Below, one piece after another: positions 1 through 10,100 of a stretch of 13,753 nucleotides of DNA (the stretch's first letter is position 1; each line of letters opens with the position of its first letter). Source of the DNA: Willaertia magna. Lineage: Eukaryota; Heterolobosea; Eutetramitea; Acrasida; Naegleriidae. The notes beneath the pieces were generated by a model, which was given only the letters and a program-made list of their open reading frames with translations, was not told where the DNA came from and did no database searches. The stretch spans positions 1 through 13,753 of the forward strand of contig CADWAF010003433.1 of NCBI GenBank assembly GCA_902984215.1, read 5' to 3'. The position numbers and the translations under genes are program-made.

Positions 1-345
1 AGATTGTGAATTATTTAAAGGAACATTTGAAGGTTGAATTGTAAATAATAAATTATCATGACTTTTTTTCTTTTTTTTAGGCATTGATATAACAAAATAG
101 TTTTGTTCAAAGTTTTGACATCCCCTCAATTGTTTTCTTAATTGAAAATATTTTTTTTCTTTTCTAATATTTGACATACTTGGTTCCCATTCTTGAGATT
201 CATCTACGAAACGTATTCCTTTTTTTGATTTATTGCTGTTACTTGTGGGTGTGTTATTATTGTTATTGCTAGATGAAGTATTGTTGGTATTGTTGTTCAT
301 GTCGGATGGTGAATTAGGGTCGTTTGTTGGTGGTGTTTGTTTCAT
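1..345 (-). CDS. Unrecognised Asn/Ser/Thr-rich protein, N-terminal part (runs off left edge)
   Basis: An open frame on the minus strand starts at an ATG (complement of 343-345) and stays open for 115 codons to the window edge. A TAA in the same frame lies just upstream (complement of 361-363), so this ATG is the first possible start. Residues 1-40 are low complexity, rich in N, T, S and P, with runs of Asn. After that the protein becomes charged and less repetitive: a segment beginning KKGIRFVDESQEWEP is followed by basic, aromatic-rich sequence and a KKKKK patch that could act as a nuclear localisation signal. I do not recognise a family. The change from disordered tail to ordered-looking sequence suggests a folded domain continues beyond the window. 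It is divergently oriented to the phosphatase gene at 1029. No intron is evident in the visible part. The frame is fairly convincing because of its length and start; the function is unknown. Confidence 0.6.
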   Translation of the reverse strand, partial: MKQTPPTNDPNSPSDMNNNTNNTSSSNNNNNTPTSNSNKSKKGIRFVDESQEWEPSMSNIRKEKKYFQLRKQLRGCQNFEQNYFVISMPKKKKKSHDNLLFTIQPSNVPLNNSQS

Positions 346-1028
346 GATTATTGTTTTAATTTAGTTGTTATATTGTTATTATATATTGTTAGAAATATGA
401 CCTCGGAATGTAATAATTATTATTTCTTTTTAAAAAAAAGACTTTTTCAAATTTAAAGCTGTATGAAAGGTTTATCTCAAAATATGTTCTTGCAGTAGGA
501 AAATTTAAGGATTTATCACTATTGACAAGATGTTTTATAAGTTGTTTAACAGTGTAGTTGCCAGTTAATTGGTTGTTGTTAATATTAACCAAGTTGTTGG
601 AAAAAAACGCATCAATTTTTATTTTTTTAAAGTTCAACTTTGCAACTTTTTTTATAAATTAATAAAGTTACGCAATTAACCAAAAACTAGAAGAACAAAA
701 AGTATCTTTGAAAGGCTTCTTTTTCTTTATTGAGGTTTTTTAAAAAGTGGTAAGCTTGTTGTTGTTTGGGATCTTTACTTCAGTAAAAGTAAATCGGTAC
801 AACGAAGAAATAAGTAATTCTTCTTGGTATGAAAAGTAAATAGGATAGTATAGTTTATCGTAACCTACTTTATATTATTTAGTTCTCCATAAGACTCTTT
901 TCCTTTCGGAAGCTATCTGGGTAATGAAAAGGAATTGCGTCTTTAAAAAATTTGCATTTCTTAGGAATACAAAGTTATTTCATTACAGCAAGAACTTGTA
1001 GCTCAAATAATAATAATATCAATAAATA
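346..1028. other. Divergent intergenic region, no convincing gene
   Basis: This 683-bp stretch separates the minus-strand gene at the left edge from the plus-strand phosphatase and should hold both promoters. On the minus strand a frame is open from about 658 to 389 (roughly 90 codons), but it has no ATG at its head and no recognisable domain. I see no tRNA, rRNA or other structured RNA. Two small notes: a 7-bp hairpin at 774-793, and repeated AAT trinucleotides immediately before the ATG at 1029. Confidence 0.6.
774..793. repeat. Short inverted repeat (7-bp stem, 6-nt loop)
   Basis: TTTACTT (774-780) and AAGTAAA (787-793) are perfect reverse complements around the loop cagtaa. It lies mid-way in the divergent promoter region. 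In AT-rich DNA such a repeat may be chance; a regulatory role is only a possibility. Confidence 0.3.
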
Positions 1029-1814
1029 ATGGCAGAATCAATCCCAATACAACATTATACAGTAATGTTTGATTTTGATAATACATTAATTGATGAAAAT
1101 ACTGATACCTATATTGTTGAACAATTATGGCCTGAATTAATGATTGATTTAAAGAATTGGAGACATTCTGGAGTTTCATGGACTGAAATTATGAGAAGAA
1201 TATTAAATAAATTATTAACTAAATTTACTATTGAAGATTTAACTAACTGCTTTAAGAAAATAAGAATGAACGCTTCATTAGTTCAAATGCTAAAATCCTT
1301 TATCCAATTAAAAGATCAAATAGATGTATATATTATAAGTGATGCTAATGACTTTTTCATTCATACCATTCTACAAAATGAAGGGATTGATTATACTCAA
1401 TTTAAATTTATTCATACTAATATTACAAAATTAAATGTTGAACAAAATACAATTGATTTAACAGAATACTCAATTTACTTTAACAACCCTCACAATTGTA
1501 CTGATTGTCCAGATAATATGTGTAAAGGTCATATTGTTAAGGAAATAATGGAATCATCTTTAAAAGAAGAAAATAATTGTTGTAAATGTAATAATCGTAC
1601 ATTTATATATGTAGGTGATGGTAAGAATGATTTTTGTGGAAGTAGTCAACTGAGAGAATGTGACTATCTACTTTGTAGAATTGGCAGAAGTCTTGAAGAA
1701 AAAATTAAGGAATACCCAAACAAACTTTTAAACACTGTTTATTATTGGAATGACGAAGAAGAAATGGTTAATCACTTTGTTAAAATTGGTGTTGTTACAA
1801 ATAACGTTCAATAA
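1029..1814 (+). CDS. PHOSPHO2: PHOSPHO1/PHOSPHO2-type HAD phosphatase
   Basis: This 261-aa protein has the length and motif order of the PHOSPHO family (human PHOSPHO1 is about 267 aa). Members are Mg-dependent cytosolic phosphatases acting on phosphoethanolamine/phosphocholine (PHOSPHO1) or pyridoxal 5'-phosphate (PHOSPHO2). HAD motif I is FDFDNT, with D15 as nucleophile and D17 as acid/base. Motif II is ISDAND (S104). K166 in NMCKGH is the probable motif III lysine. Motif IV is GDGKND (D197, D201). The family-typical Cys pattern C157-x2-C160-x4-C165 precedes the lysine. An extra CCKC cluster (184-187) lies in the loop before motif IV and looks lineage-specific. The gene is a single exon, and the ATG is preceded by AT-rich sequence and followed by GC, like its neighbours. 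The stop lies inside an AATAAA. Family assignment is strong; substrate choice between the two subtypes, and hence the symbol, cannot be decided from sequence. Confidence 0.9.
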   Translation: MAESIPIQHYTVMFDFDNTLIDENTDTYIVEQLWPELMIDLKNWRHSGVSWTEIMRRILNKLLTKFTIEDLTNCFKKIRMNASLVQMLKSFIQLKDQIDVYIISDANDFFIHTILQNEGIDYTQFKFIHTNITKLNVEQNTIDLTEYSIYFNNPHNCTDCPDNMCKGHIVKEIMESSLKEENNCCKCNNRTFIYVGDGKNDFCGSSQLRECDYLLCRIGRSLEEKIKEYPNKLLNTVYYWNDEEEMVNHFVKIGVVTNNVQ

Positions 1815-1815
1815 A
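1810..1815 (+). terminator. Candidate polyadenylation hexamer overlapping the phosphatase stop
   Basis: AATAAA spans the TAA stop codon (1812-1814). It is the only AATAAA near the gene end, within a 187-bp gap to the next start. Whether it is used for 3'-end formation is inferred. Confidence 0.4.
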
Positions 1816-2001
1816 CAAACTGTTTGCGTCTTAGTAATACAATGCCTTTATACAGTTCAATTGCACCTATTCTAAAGTGTATCCAATTTCTTTTGTTGGC
1901 AGTTTATACAATTTTAAACCTCAATGGCTGTCACCCTGTCAAGCTCTCAAAAACTCACAACAACTTTAGAGATAAAAAAGAAACAAAAAAAAAATTTAAC
2001 G

Positions 2002-5000
2002 ATGGCATTCAAATGTTGTCCCTTTAGTATTAGATATTGGTTATTCACTTTATATCCAAGTAATTTTCTATACGTACCATGTTTATGGATTGTTTTGCCA
2101 CTTTTACTTTTCGGCAGTGCAGTTTTAGTTGGTTTACTTGCTGGACGATCTATACCGATTGCTCAGCCATCAACCGTTCCAAATTATCAATTTAGTGAAG
2201 AACGTGCTAGAATTCATTTAAATGAACTAAGTGGTTATTATGATGATAATGATAATTATAAAGGTTTAGGTAATCGTGTAGGAGGAAGTATTAATAATAT
2301 TTTAGCTAGAGATTATTTAGTCAACCAAACTTCTTATTTATCTTCACTACAAGTAAGTTTTATTTATTCTAGTAGTTTTTTTAACTTTAAATTATTATTA
2401 TTAACAAAAATTTTGGCGGGATTGTTAATTTCTTTTTTGTTTATTTCAATAGAATGACCCTACTATTCCATATCGTATTGAAATTTCAACTCAACCTTTT
2501 CAAAGATATACAAATATTATTGTTAGAGTTTCATTAAAGAATTTAACAGGTTCTCCAGATGATTATTATTCTTTCTTATTAAGTAGTCATTATGATAGTG
2601 TTGAATATAGTAAAGGAGGTTCAAATGATGCTTCCGGAGTTGCTACCATGATTGAATTATTAAATAATATTGTTCATACTCCAATTGATAAGGGGCCTAA
2701 ATATCCAGTAATATTCCACTTTAATGACGGAGAAGAAGCTGGTTTATTAGGAGCTCAAGCCTTTATGGAACATCATCCTTGGTCAAAGAAATGTTTAAGA
2801 TTTATCAATATTGACTCAACTGGTAATGCTGGAAAGGCTTTAGTCTTTCGAGTTACTGATGATTCCGTTTTACATGAATACTCTGGAGTACCTTATCCAT
2901 ATATTAACGTTATTGGTGAAGAAATGTTAAAATTAATTCCAACTTATTCAACTGACTTTTCCGTTTACGGTAGTTCAGAAAATCAACAAAATAGAACAAA
3001 TCAAGATTCAAAATATGGCACTAAATATAATTTGAAAGGTTTTGATTATACTTTTTATTGGGATGGATATGCACATGAAACTTTCTTAGATACTAATTTG
3101 ATGGTTGAAAAGGGAAGTTTACAACATTTAGGTTCTAATGTTTTACATCAAGTTTTATCTGTGACAAGAGATGATAGTATTATGTCAAGTACTCCAACTA
3201 CAACAAGTGAAACTGACACTTCAACAAATGAAGTTTATTTTGATGTTTTAGGAGGATTTTTCGTACATTATTCAACAACTGTTTCTGACGTTATTCAAGC
3301 AATTATTGTTGTTGTAGATTTGGTTTTACCAATTGTTTTAGTCATTATTGATCATATTATTTCTTTACGTTATTATGATACTTCAAGTATTTATCAATTA
3401 TTTAGAAAAGCAACTACTGGTTTACAAGCTAGAATTATGTTTTTAATTTTATATGTTATTGGTTATATTTTAAGTTTAGGTATTGGTATAACAATTGCTG
3501 TTATTATTGGCGCTGTTGTTGATAGTATTCAACCAATGGCTTGGTATAGAGATCCTTTATTAGCAATATTTTTATTTGGTATGCCAACTATGTTCGGTAT
3601 TATTTTAGTCAACTTAGCAGTTCACTTAATTGGTAATTCAAGTATGAGATGTTGTGGTTGCTTTAGATTATATAGAGTTAGTTTAAAGGACAAGAATGAA
3701 TTACAACCTGATGAATCAACTGCTTCTCAAATATTACTTTATGCTTTAGATAAGGAAAGATATTTAGCATTAACTTTCTTCTGGGGTTTATTGACAGCTG
3801 CATCTTTAATTACTAGATTAAGAAGTTTCTATATTGTTTACTTCTGGTCTTTCTGTTTAAGTGGTGTTTTGATTGTTTTATTAGTCTGCGATCGTGTAAT
3901 TGTTTGGTGCTATTTGATATTTACAAACAAAACAAGAAGTAAGGCATTAGAAGCAATGGGTGTTAATGAAACCGAATTATCTGAGGCAGGAGATGATGCT
4001 GAAAAACGTAAGAGAGCACTTTTCGAAAGAAGAAAGAAACGTGAAGGAGAAAATAGTAGTGAATTAACAAAAGACGATGAAAAGTATTTACAAAAAGAAT
4101 CAAAGAAAAGAAGATTGAGACATGAAATTACTGTAAAGATAAGAAACTTCTCATGGAAAGATTTCTGTCATGCATTAATTTACCACCAACTACACTGGAT
4201 CATTTTCATGGCAATTGCAAGTTGGGCTCCATTGGTTGTAACCATTGATGTTTTCGATAGATTGATACATTTTGTCGTTCCAATTACTGCAAGAGCCGAA
4301 ATCCCATTAAGTGGTACTATGATTGCTGCTATTGTTGGTTTATTCTTCTTCTTAATGACAGTTTCCTACATTCCTATTTTACATCGTGCTGCAAACTTTA
4401 CAAAACTATTAATTGTTTTTGGTGGTATTTCTGCATTAGTTATTATTATTGCTTTAGCTAGAAGTGGTTTTACTCATGATAGACCAAGAAAGATTGGTTT
4501 CAAACAATTAACCAAAGTTGGTAGTTCAGTAGTAAACGAGATTGATGCTAATCCATTTACAGTATCCTTATCTGGTTTATCAACAGTTTCAATTTTGAAG
4601 TCTGGCAGTACCAGTCAATTCAGTTTAGAATCATACGACGGTGTAAGCATCAGCCCTGTTTTAAAGAGTTATAAAACATTATTAAATGTTCCTACAAATT
4701 CAGCCTTCAGGAGAGAAGTTTGTGAAAAGTATACCAAATGCTCATTCTTAGTAAACGAGGATCAATTCCAAGTATCAATGAACCAAATTAAGGTAGAATC
4801 ATACAATAGAGGAGTTCATAATGTAGGTGGTGTAGCAATGAATCACATAGACGCAACTGTAAGATTAAGTTTATCTGATAAAATTGTTCAATCGCAAATT
4901 ACAATTGAAGCTAATAATGAAGTACAAAATCTTGATTTCATCCTCAATGAAAATGATCCAAACGGTTTCAATAGAGCATATGCGAAAGAAATAGTAACAG

Positions 5001-5266
5001 TAAACAAAAAGACGAACATTATTAAGTTTGGTATGAACCACATGTACTCATTGATGGATATTTCATTTGATGTGTCTGATGCATTATATAATAGCACATC
5101 TTTAACTCTTACTGTTGATTTATACAAGTGTGATTTTGACAGTACAACAAAAGTATTAAGTGATTTTTATAAATTATACCAAGATAATACTCAATACATA
5201 ACTCCTTTAGGTAGTGGCACATGTTCAACATATACTGAAAGAGCTGTATTCGAGCTAAGAAAATAA
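2002..5266 (+). CDS. ERMP1: ERMP1/Fxna/Pff1-like M28 metallopeptidase, multi-span membrane protein (two exons)
   Basis: Exons 2002-2352 and 2453-5266 join in phase 0 to give about 1054 aa, somewhat longer than human ERMP1 (about 904) and yeast Pff1 (about 976). An N-terminal membrane segment (about 23-47) precedes the M28 peptidase domain (about 75-355). Its expected di-zinc ligands are all visible: H163 in SHYDS, D176 in SNDASG, E211/E212 in DGEEAG (catalytic base and ligand), D238 in INIDS and H325 in YAHET. Eight further hydrophobic segments follow, at about 395-422, 443-472, 485-509, 553-571, 575-607, 696-718, 737-760 and 767-787. A strongly basic loop (610-682) lies among them, and a soluble C-terminal region of about 265 aa with several Cys ends the protein. 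Nine spans and this domain order match the ERMP1 family, which resides in ER or vacuolar membranes. An active peptidase is likely; substrates are unknown. ATG 2002 is preferred over in-frame ATG 1924 because it follows an A-rich leader and starts directly before the membrane anchor. Confidence 0.88.
2353..2452 (+). other. Spliceosomal intron of the M28 peptidase gene (100 nt, phase 0)
   Basis: The donor is GTAAGT at 2353. The acceptor is TTTCAATAG ending at 2452, preceded by a T-rich tract. Splicing joins the upstream frame to the frame containing the HYDS and NDASG zinc motifs, which are otherwise cut off from a start codon. The intron has no in-frame stop, but its length is 3n+1; unspliced mRNA would meet TGA at 2455-2457, just inside exon 2. 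Confidence 0.9.
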
Positions 5267-5267
5267 A
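5262..5267 (+). terminator. Candidate polyadenylation hexamer overlapping the M28 peptidase stop
   Basis: AATAAA contains the TAA stop (5264-5266), the same arrangement as at 1810-1815. The 123-bp gap to the next start has no better AATAAA near the gene end. Use as a poly(A) signal is inferred. Confidence 0.4.
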
Positions 5268-5382
5268 TTGTTGTGAATTTTGTATAAACAAAAAGTTTTG
5301 CATCATATTCAATCTGACTATTCACTCCACCTTATAAATGTGTTAAAAAAGCTGTTGAAAAATATTAATAAAAAATTAAAAT

Positions 5383-5392
5383 AAAAAAAATG
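5383..5392 (+). promoter_or_regulatory. A7-ATG start context of PRPF8
   Basis: Seven A residues directly precede the ATG at 5390. The same seven-A leader occurs at two other starts in the window (12401 and 13529), supporting this start. The 5267-5389 gap also contains CTTATAAATG around 5331-5340, a possible TATA-like element of low certainty. Confidence 0.5.
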
Positions 5393-7099
5393 CCAGCAAA
5401 TGACATTCCTCTCGGAAAGTCTGAAGACGTAGTAAATATGTTTGATGATGAGGAGGAAATAGTAATAGAGGAAGAAGAACAAAGATCTTCTATTCCTAAT
5501 TTACCTCCTGGTGTTCAATTACCTCCAGGAATTAAACCTCCTCCCGGAATAGCAATAAATAATAATAATCAAACAACTAACTTTATAAACCTAGATGAAA
5601 AAGCTAAAGATTGGATAAGGCTTAATAGAAGAAGGTTTGGAAAGAAACAAAAATTTAATTATCAAAATACAAAGAAAAAATTTGAACCTCCAGAAGTATT
5701 ACGTGAAATTATAAAAGAACATGGAGATATGTCAAATAGAAAATATCGTAAAGATAAAAGAGTATACCTAGGAGCATTAAAATATATTCCACACGCAGTA
5801 ATGAAATTATTAGAAAATATGCCAATGCCTTGGGAGCAAAAACGTGAAGTGGAGGTATTATATCATGTCACTGGTGCCATTACATTTGTAAATGAAATCC
5901 CTAGAGTAATTGAACCAATTTACATTGCTCAATGGTCTACTATGTGGATTATGATGCGTAGAGAAAAAAGAGATAGAAAACATTTTAGAAGAATGAGATT
6001 TCCACCTTTTGATGATGAAGAACCTCCTTTGGATTATGGTGAAAATATTCTAAATGTTGAACCATTAGAAGCAATTCGTATGGAACTAGATCCTGATGAA
6101 GATGCTGCAATAATAGATTGGTTTTATGACCACAAACCATTAGAGAATAATCCTAATTTTGTTAATGGACCTAGTTATAAAAAGTGGAGATTAAATTTAC
6201 CAATAATGTCAGCTTTATATCGTTTATCAGATCCTTTATTAAGTGATATTTTGGATCCTAATTATTATTATTTATTTAATAAGGAAGCGTTTGAAACTTC
6301 TAAAGCTTTGAATATGGCTTTACCAGGTGGACCAAAATTTGAACCTTTGTTTAGGGATGTTGATGAAGATGAAGATTGGAATGAATTTAATGATATTCAT
6401 AAAATAATTATTAGAACAAAGATAAGAACTGAATATAAGGTTGCATTTCCTTACTTATACAATGATAGACCTAGAAAAGTTGTTTTGTCAACTTATAGAT
6501 ATCCTTTATTGTGTTATGTGAGACCTGAAGATCCAGATGCTGAAGTTTTCCAATTTGATAAATTAATTAATCCAATATCTTCATACGCAGTAAATCAATC
6601 AGATGTTAAAAGTGAAGTAGATGAAGAATTGGGAGATATGGAAGATGATTTATTTGTATTACCTGAAAATGTTAAGCCACTATTAGAAGAAGAACCTCTT
6701 TATACACCTTATACAATGCAAGGTATTGATTTATATTGGGGACCAAAACCATTCTGCCAAAGATCAGGAAAGATGAGAAGAGCTCAAGATGTACCTTTGG
6801 TTAAATCTTGGTATAGAGAGCATACCCCTTCTGATTATCCAGTTAAGACAAGAGTCAGTTATCAAAAACTGTTGAAATGTTATGTTCTAAATGAATTACA
6901 TCACCAACCTTCTAAACCACAAGCTAAGAGAAATTTATTCAGATCTCTTAAGAATACAAAGTTCTTTAAAACAACTAAAATTGATTGGGTAGAAGCTGGT
7001 TTACAAGTTTGTAGACAAGGTTTTAACATGCTTAATTTATTAATCCACAGAAAGAATTTGAATTATCTACATTTGGATTACAACAACAACAAATTATAA
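5390..7099 (+). CDS. PRPF8: PRPF8/Prp8, N-terminal portion (569 aa), frame ends inside the PROCN region
   Basis: PRPF8 is the largest U5 snRNP protein and forms the scaffold of the spliceosome active site. This frame covers its N-terminal part. Residues 1-60 are an acidic then proline-rich tail with three [L/P]PPG units (about 38-53), like the proline-rich tails of fungal Prp8. The PRO8NT region follows (about 95-245), with the family blocks [20 protein letters not shown] and [20 protein letters not shown]. Further conserved blocks include GGPKFEP and NEFNDI. The first part of PROCN runs through [17 protein letters not shown] to LHLDY at 560-564. Identity to human and yeast Prp8 as I know them is high up to Tyr564-Asn565. 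Then the frame ends in NNKL and TAA, immediately followed by TAG and soon TGA in the same frame. The family continues here with about 90-100 conserved residues that are absent. The remainder of the protein starts in another frame at 7125. The start is supported by the A7 leader. Confidence 0.93.
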   Translation: MPANDIPLGKSEDVVNMFDDEEEIVIEEEEQRSSIPNLPPGVQLPPGIKPPPGIAINNNNQTTNFINLDEKAKDWIRLNRRRFGKKQKFNYQNTKKKFEPPEVLREIIKEHGDMSNRKYRKDKRVYLGALKYIPHAVMKLLENMPMPWEQKREVEVLYHVTGAITFVNEIPRVIEPIYIAQWSTMWIMMRREKRDRKHFRRMRFPPFDDEEPPLDYGENILNVEPLEAIRMELDPDEDAAIIDWFYDHKPLENNPNFVNGPSYKKWRLNLPIMSALYRLSDPLLSDILDPNYYYLFNKEAFETSKALNMALPGGPKFEPLFRDVDEDEDWNEFNDIHKIIIRTKIRTEYKVAFPYLYNDRPRKVVLSTYRYPLLCYVRPEDPDAEVFQFDKLINPISSYAVNQSDVKSEVDEELGDMEDDLFVLPENVKPLLEEEPLYTPYTMQGIDLYWGPKPFCQRSGKMRRAQDVPLVKSWYREHTPSDYPVKTRVSYQKLLKCYVLNELHHQPSKPQAKRNLFRSLKNTKFFKTTKIDWVEAGLQVCRQGFNMLNLLIHRKNLNYLHLDYNNNKL

Positions 7100-7136
7100 T
7101 AGTGTTGAACAAAATATTATCAAGATGGAGGAAGAA
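7062..7136 (+). other. PRPF8 junction: missing conserved segment replaced by short low-complexity sequence
   Basis: The first PRPF8 frame is homologous up to about 7087 and the second from about 7140 ([10 protein letters not shown]). The roughly 50 bp between hold AAC repeats (7082-7090), three stops in the first frame (7097, 7100, 7106) and a GAG/GAA run after ATG 7125. The second frame is open back to 7062, so the two frames overlap for 38 nt and a single-base change would join them with an unrelated linker of about 20 residues. No GTAAGT-type donor is present, so an intron does not explain the break. About 90-100 residues of PROCN conserved from yeast to human are not encoded anywhere in this window. 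Confidence 0.8.
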
Positions 7137-10100
7137 GAAGTTGGAAAAGGACCTGGTTGTGGTTTCTGGGCTCCAGTTTGGAGAGTGTGGCTTTTCTTCT
7201 TGCGTGGTATTGTTCCACTATTAGAAAGATGGCTTGGAAATTTATTGGCTAGACAATTTGAAGGAAGACAAACAAAGGGAACTGCAAAGACATTAACAAA
7301 GCAACGTATAGAAAGTCACTTTGACTTAGAATTAAGAGCCCAAGTTTTACATGATATTTTAGATATGATGCCTGAAGGTATTCGTGAAAATAAGTCACGT
7401 GTAATATTACAACACTTAAGTGAGGCTTGGAGATGCTTTAAAGCTAATATTCCATGGAAAGTACCTGGCCTGCCTGGTCCTGTTGAAAATATGATTTTAC
7501 GTTACGTTAAAGCAAAGGCTGATTGGTGGACTAATGTTGCTCACTATAATCGTGAACGTATAAGACGTGGTGTCACAGTAGATAAAACAGTTTGTAAAAA
7601 GAATTTAGGTAGATTGACTCGTTTGTATTTGAAGTCCGAACAAGAGAGACAACACAATTACATGAAGGATGGCCCTTACTTAACTCCTGAAGAGGCTGTT
7701 GCTATTTATACAGCAACTGTACATTGGTTAGAAAGTAGAAAATTCTCTCCAATCCAATTCCCACCTTCAAATTACAAACATGATACCAAATTATTGATTC
7801 TTGCCTTAGAAAGATTGAAAGAAGCATATAGTGTTAAAAGTAGATTAAATCAATCACAAAGAGAAGAATTAGGTTTAATTGAACAAGCTTACAATAATCC
7901 TCATGAAGCTTTGACAAGAATCAAAAAACATTTATTAACTCAAAGATCATTCAAAGAAGTTTCTGTGGAATACATGGATTTATATAGCCATTTGATTCCT
8001 GTGTATGATGTTGAACCAATTGAAAAGATAACTGATGCATATTTGGATCAATACCTTTGGTATGAGGCAGATAAGAGAGGATTATTCCCTAATTGGGTAA
8101 AACCAGCAGACTCTGAGCCACCTCCACTTTTAATTTACAAATGGTGTCAAGGTATTAACAATTCTACAGATATTTGGGAGACATCCAATGGTGAGTGTGT
8201 AGTAATGATGCAATCAAAATATGATAAACTGTGGGAAAAAATTGATCCAACATTGTTGAATCGTTTACTAAGATTAGTTGTAGATCCTAATATAGCTGAT
8301 TATATGACAGCAAAGAATAACGTCACAATTACTTTTAAGGATATGAGTCACACAAATTCTTATGGTTTAATTAGAGGCTTGCAATTTTCATCATTTATTT
8401 CACAATATTATTGCTTAATTATGGACTTATTAATTTTAGGATTGGATAGATCTAGTGAAATGGCAGGTCCACCTAAAGATCCTAATATTTTCCTTACTTA
8501 CAAAGATACTAATATAGAAACTAAAAATCCTATTAGATTATATTCTAGATATATTGACGAGTTCCACATTTTGTTCAGGTTCACTCATGAAGAAGCTCGT
8601 GAATTAATTCAAAAATACTTAACTGAGCACCCTGATCCAAATAATGAAAATGTAGTAGATTACAATAACAAGAAATGTTGGCCAAGAGATGCCAGAATGC
8701 GTTTAATGAAACATGACGTTAATCTTGGAAGAGCAGTATTCTGGGAAATCAAGAATAGATTGCCAAGATCTCTTACAACATTAAAGTGGGAAGACTCATT
8801 TGTATCTGTTTACAGTAAAGATAACCCAAATCTATTATTCAGTATGGCTGGGTTTGAAATTAGAATTTTACCAAAGATACGTGCCCCTAATCAAGAATTT
8901 ACATCTGCAAAAGACGGTATTTGGGATCTTCGTAATGAAACAACTAAGGAAAGAACAGCTCAGGCTCATCTTAAAGTTTCTGAACCAGCAATGAGAAAGT
9001 TTGAAAATAGAATTCGTATGATTTTAATGGCTTCTGGTTCCACAACATTTACTAAAATTGTCAACAAATGGAATACTGCTTTAATTGGTTTAATGACTTA
9101 TTTCCGTGAGGCAGTCGTAAATACACAAGAAATGTTAGACTTGTTAGTAAAATGTGAGAACAAGATTCAAACAAGAATTAAGATTGGTCTTAACTCTAAG
9201 ATGCCTACTAGATTCCCTCCTGTAGTTTTTTATACACCAAAAGAATTAGGAGGTTTAGGTATGCTTTCAATGGGTCACATACTTATCCCACAATCTGATT
9301 TGAAATATTCTAGACAAACTGAAACTGGTATTTCACATTTTAGGTCTGGTATGAGTCACGAAGAAGGACAATTAATACCAAACCTTTATCGTTATATTCA
9401 ACCATGGCAAGCTGAGTTTATTGATTCACAACGCGTTTGGGCAGAATATGCTTCTAAGAGAAGAGAAGCCATGGAAAAGAATAGAAGATTAACACTAGAA
9501 GATTTAGAAGATTCATGGGACAGAGGTATTCCTAGAATTAACACTCTTTTCCAAAAGGACAGACATATTTTAGCATATGACAAGGGATGGAGAGTAAGAA
9601 ATGAATTTAAGGCATATCAAGTTTTAAAACAAAATCCATTTTGGTGGACTCATGCTCGTCACGACGGTAAATTGTGGTCTTTAAACAATTACAGAACTGA
9701 TATGATTCAAGCTTTAGGAGGTGTAGAATGTATACTAGAACATACATTATTCAAGGGCACTTATTTCCCAACTTGGGAAGGTCTCTTTTGGGAGCGTGCT
9801 AGTGGTTTCGAAGAAAGTATGAAATATAAGAAATTGACCAATGCTCAAAGATCTGGTTTGAATCAAATTCCAAACAGACGTTTCACTTTATGGTGGTCTC
9901 CAACAATCAATAGAGCAAATGTTTATGTTGGTTTCCAAGTTCAATTGGATTTAACAGGTATTTTTATGCACGGTAAAATTCCAACTCTTAAGATCTCATT
10001 AATTCAAATCTTCAGAGCTCACTTGTGGCAAAAGATTCACGAAAGTGTTGTAATGGATTTATGTCAAGTGTTTGACCAACAAACTACTGCATTAGATATT

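Noticed and set aside
389..658. Minus-strand open frame of about 90 codons between the left-edge gene and the phosphatase
   Set aside because: It has no ATG near its head (the nearest start-like codon is TTG), no recognisable motif and a composition like the surrounding AT-rich DNA. It could be an exon of an unseen gene, but no strong splice acceptor supports that.
1924..2001. In-frame upstream ATG that would extend the M28 peptidase by 26 residues
   Set aside because: The added residues are Ser/Thr/Lys-rich and unlike the family. ATG 2002 follows an A-rich leader and lies just before the membrane anchor, so it is the better start.
1824..2027. Plus-strand open frame of 67 codons in the gap before the M28 peptidase
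   Set aside because: It overlaps the M28 start region in another frame and has no recognisable domain; it is a chance frame in leader sequence.
4888..5312. Two minus-strand open frames over the 3' end of the M28 peptidase
   Set aside because: Both are antisense shadows of a well-supported coding exon and show no family features.
7102..7124. Possible 23-nt GT...AG intron between the PRPF8 halves
   Set aside because: It lies after the TAA stop, is shorter than any plausible intron here, lacks the GTAAGT donor, and its removal would not restore the frame or the missing residues.
7082..7140. An intein or its remnant at the PRPF8 break
   Set aside because: Prp8 inteins are known at other, more C-terminal sites. 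The 50-odd bases here have no intein motifs, and the protein has lost residues rather than gained an insertion.
8800..9583. Short open frames on both strands inside the second PRPF8 frame
   Set aside because: They overlap the most conserved part of PRPF8 in other frames and have no independent support.
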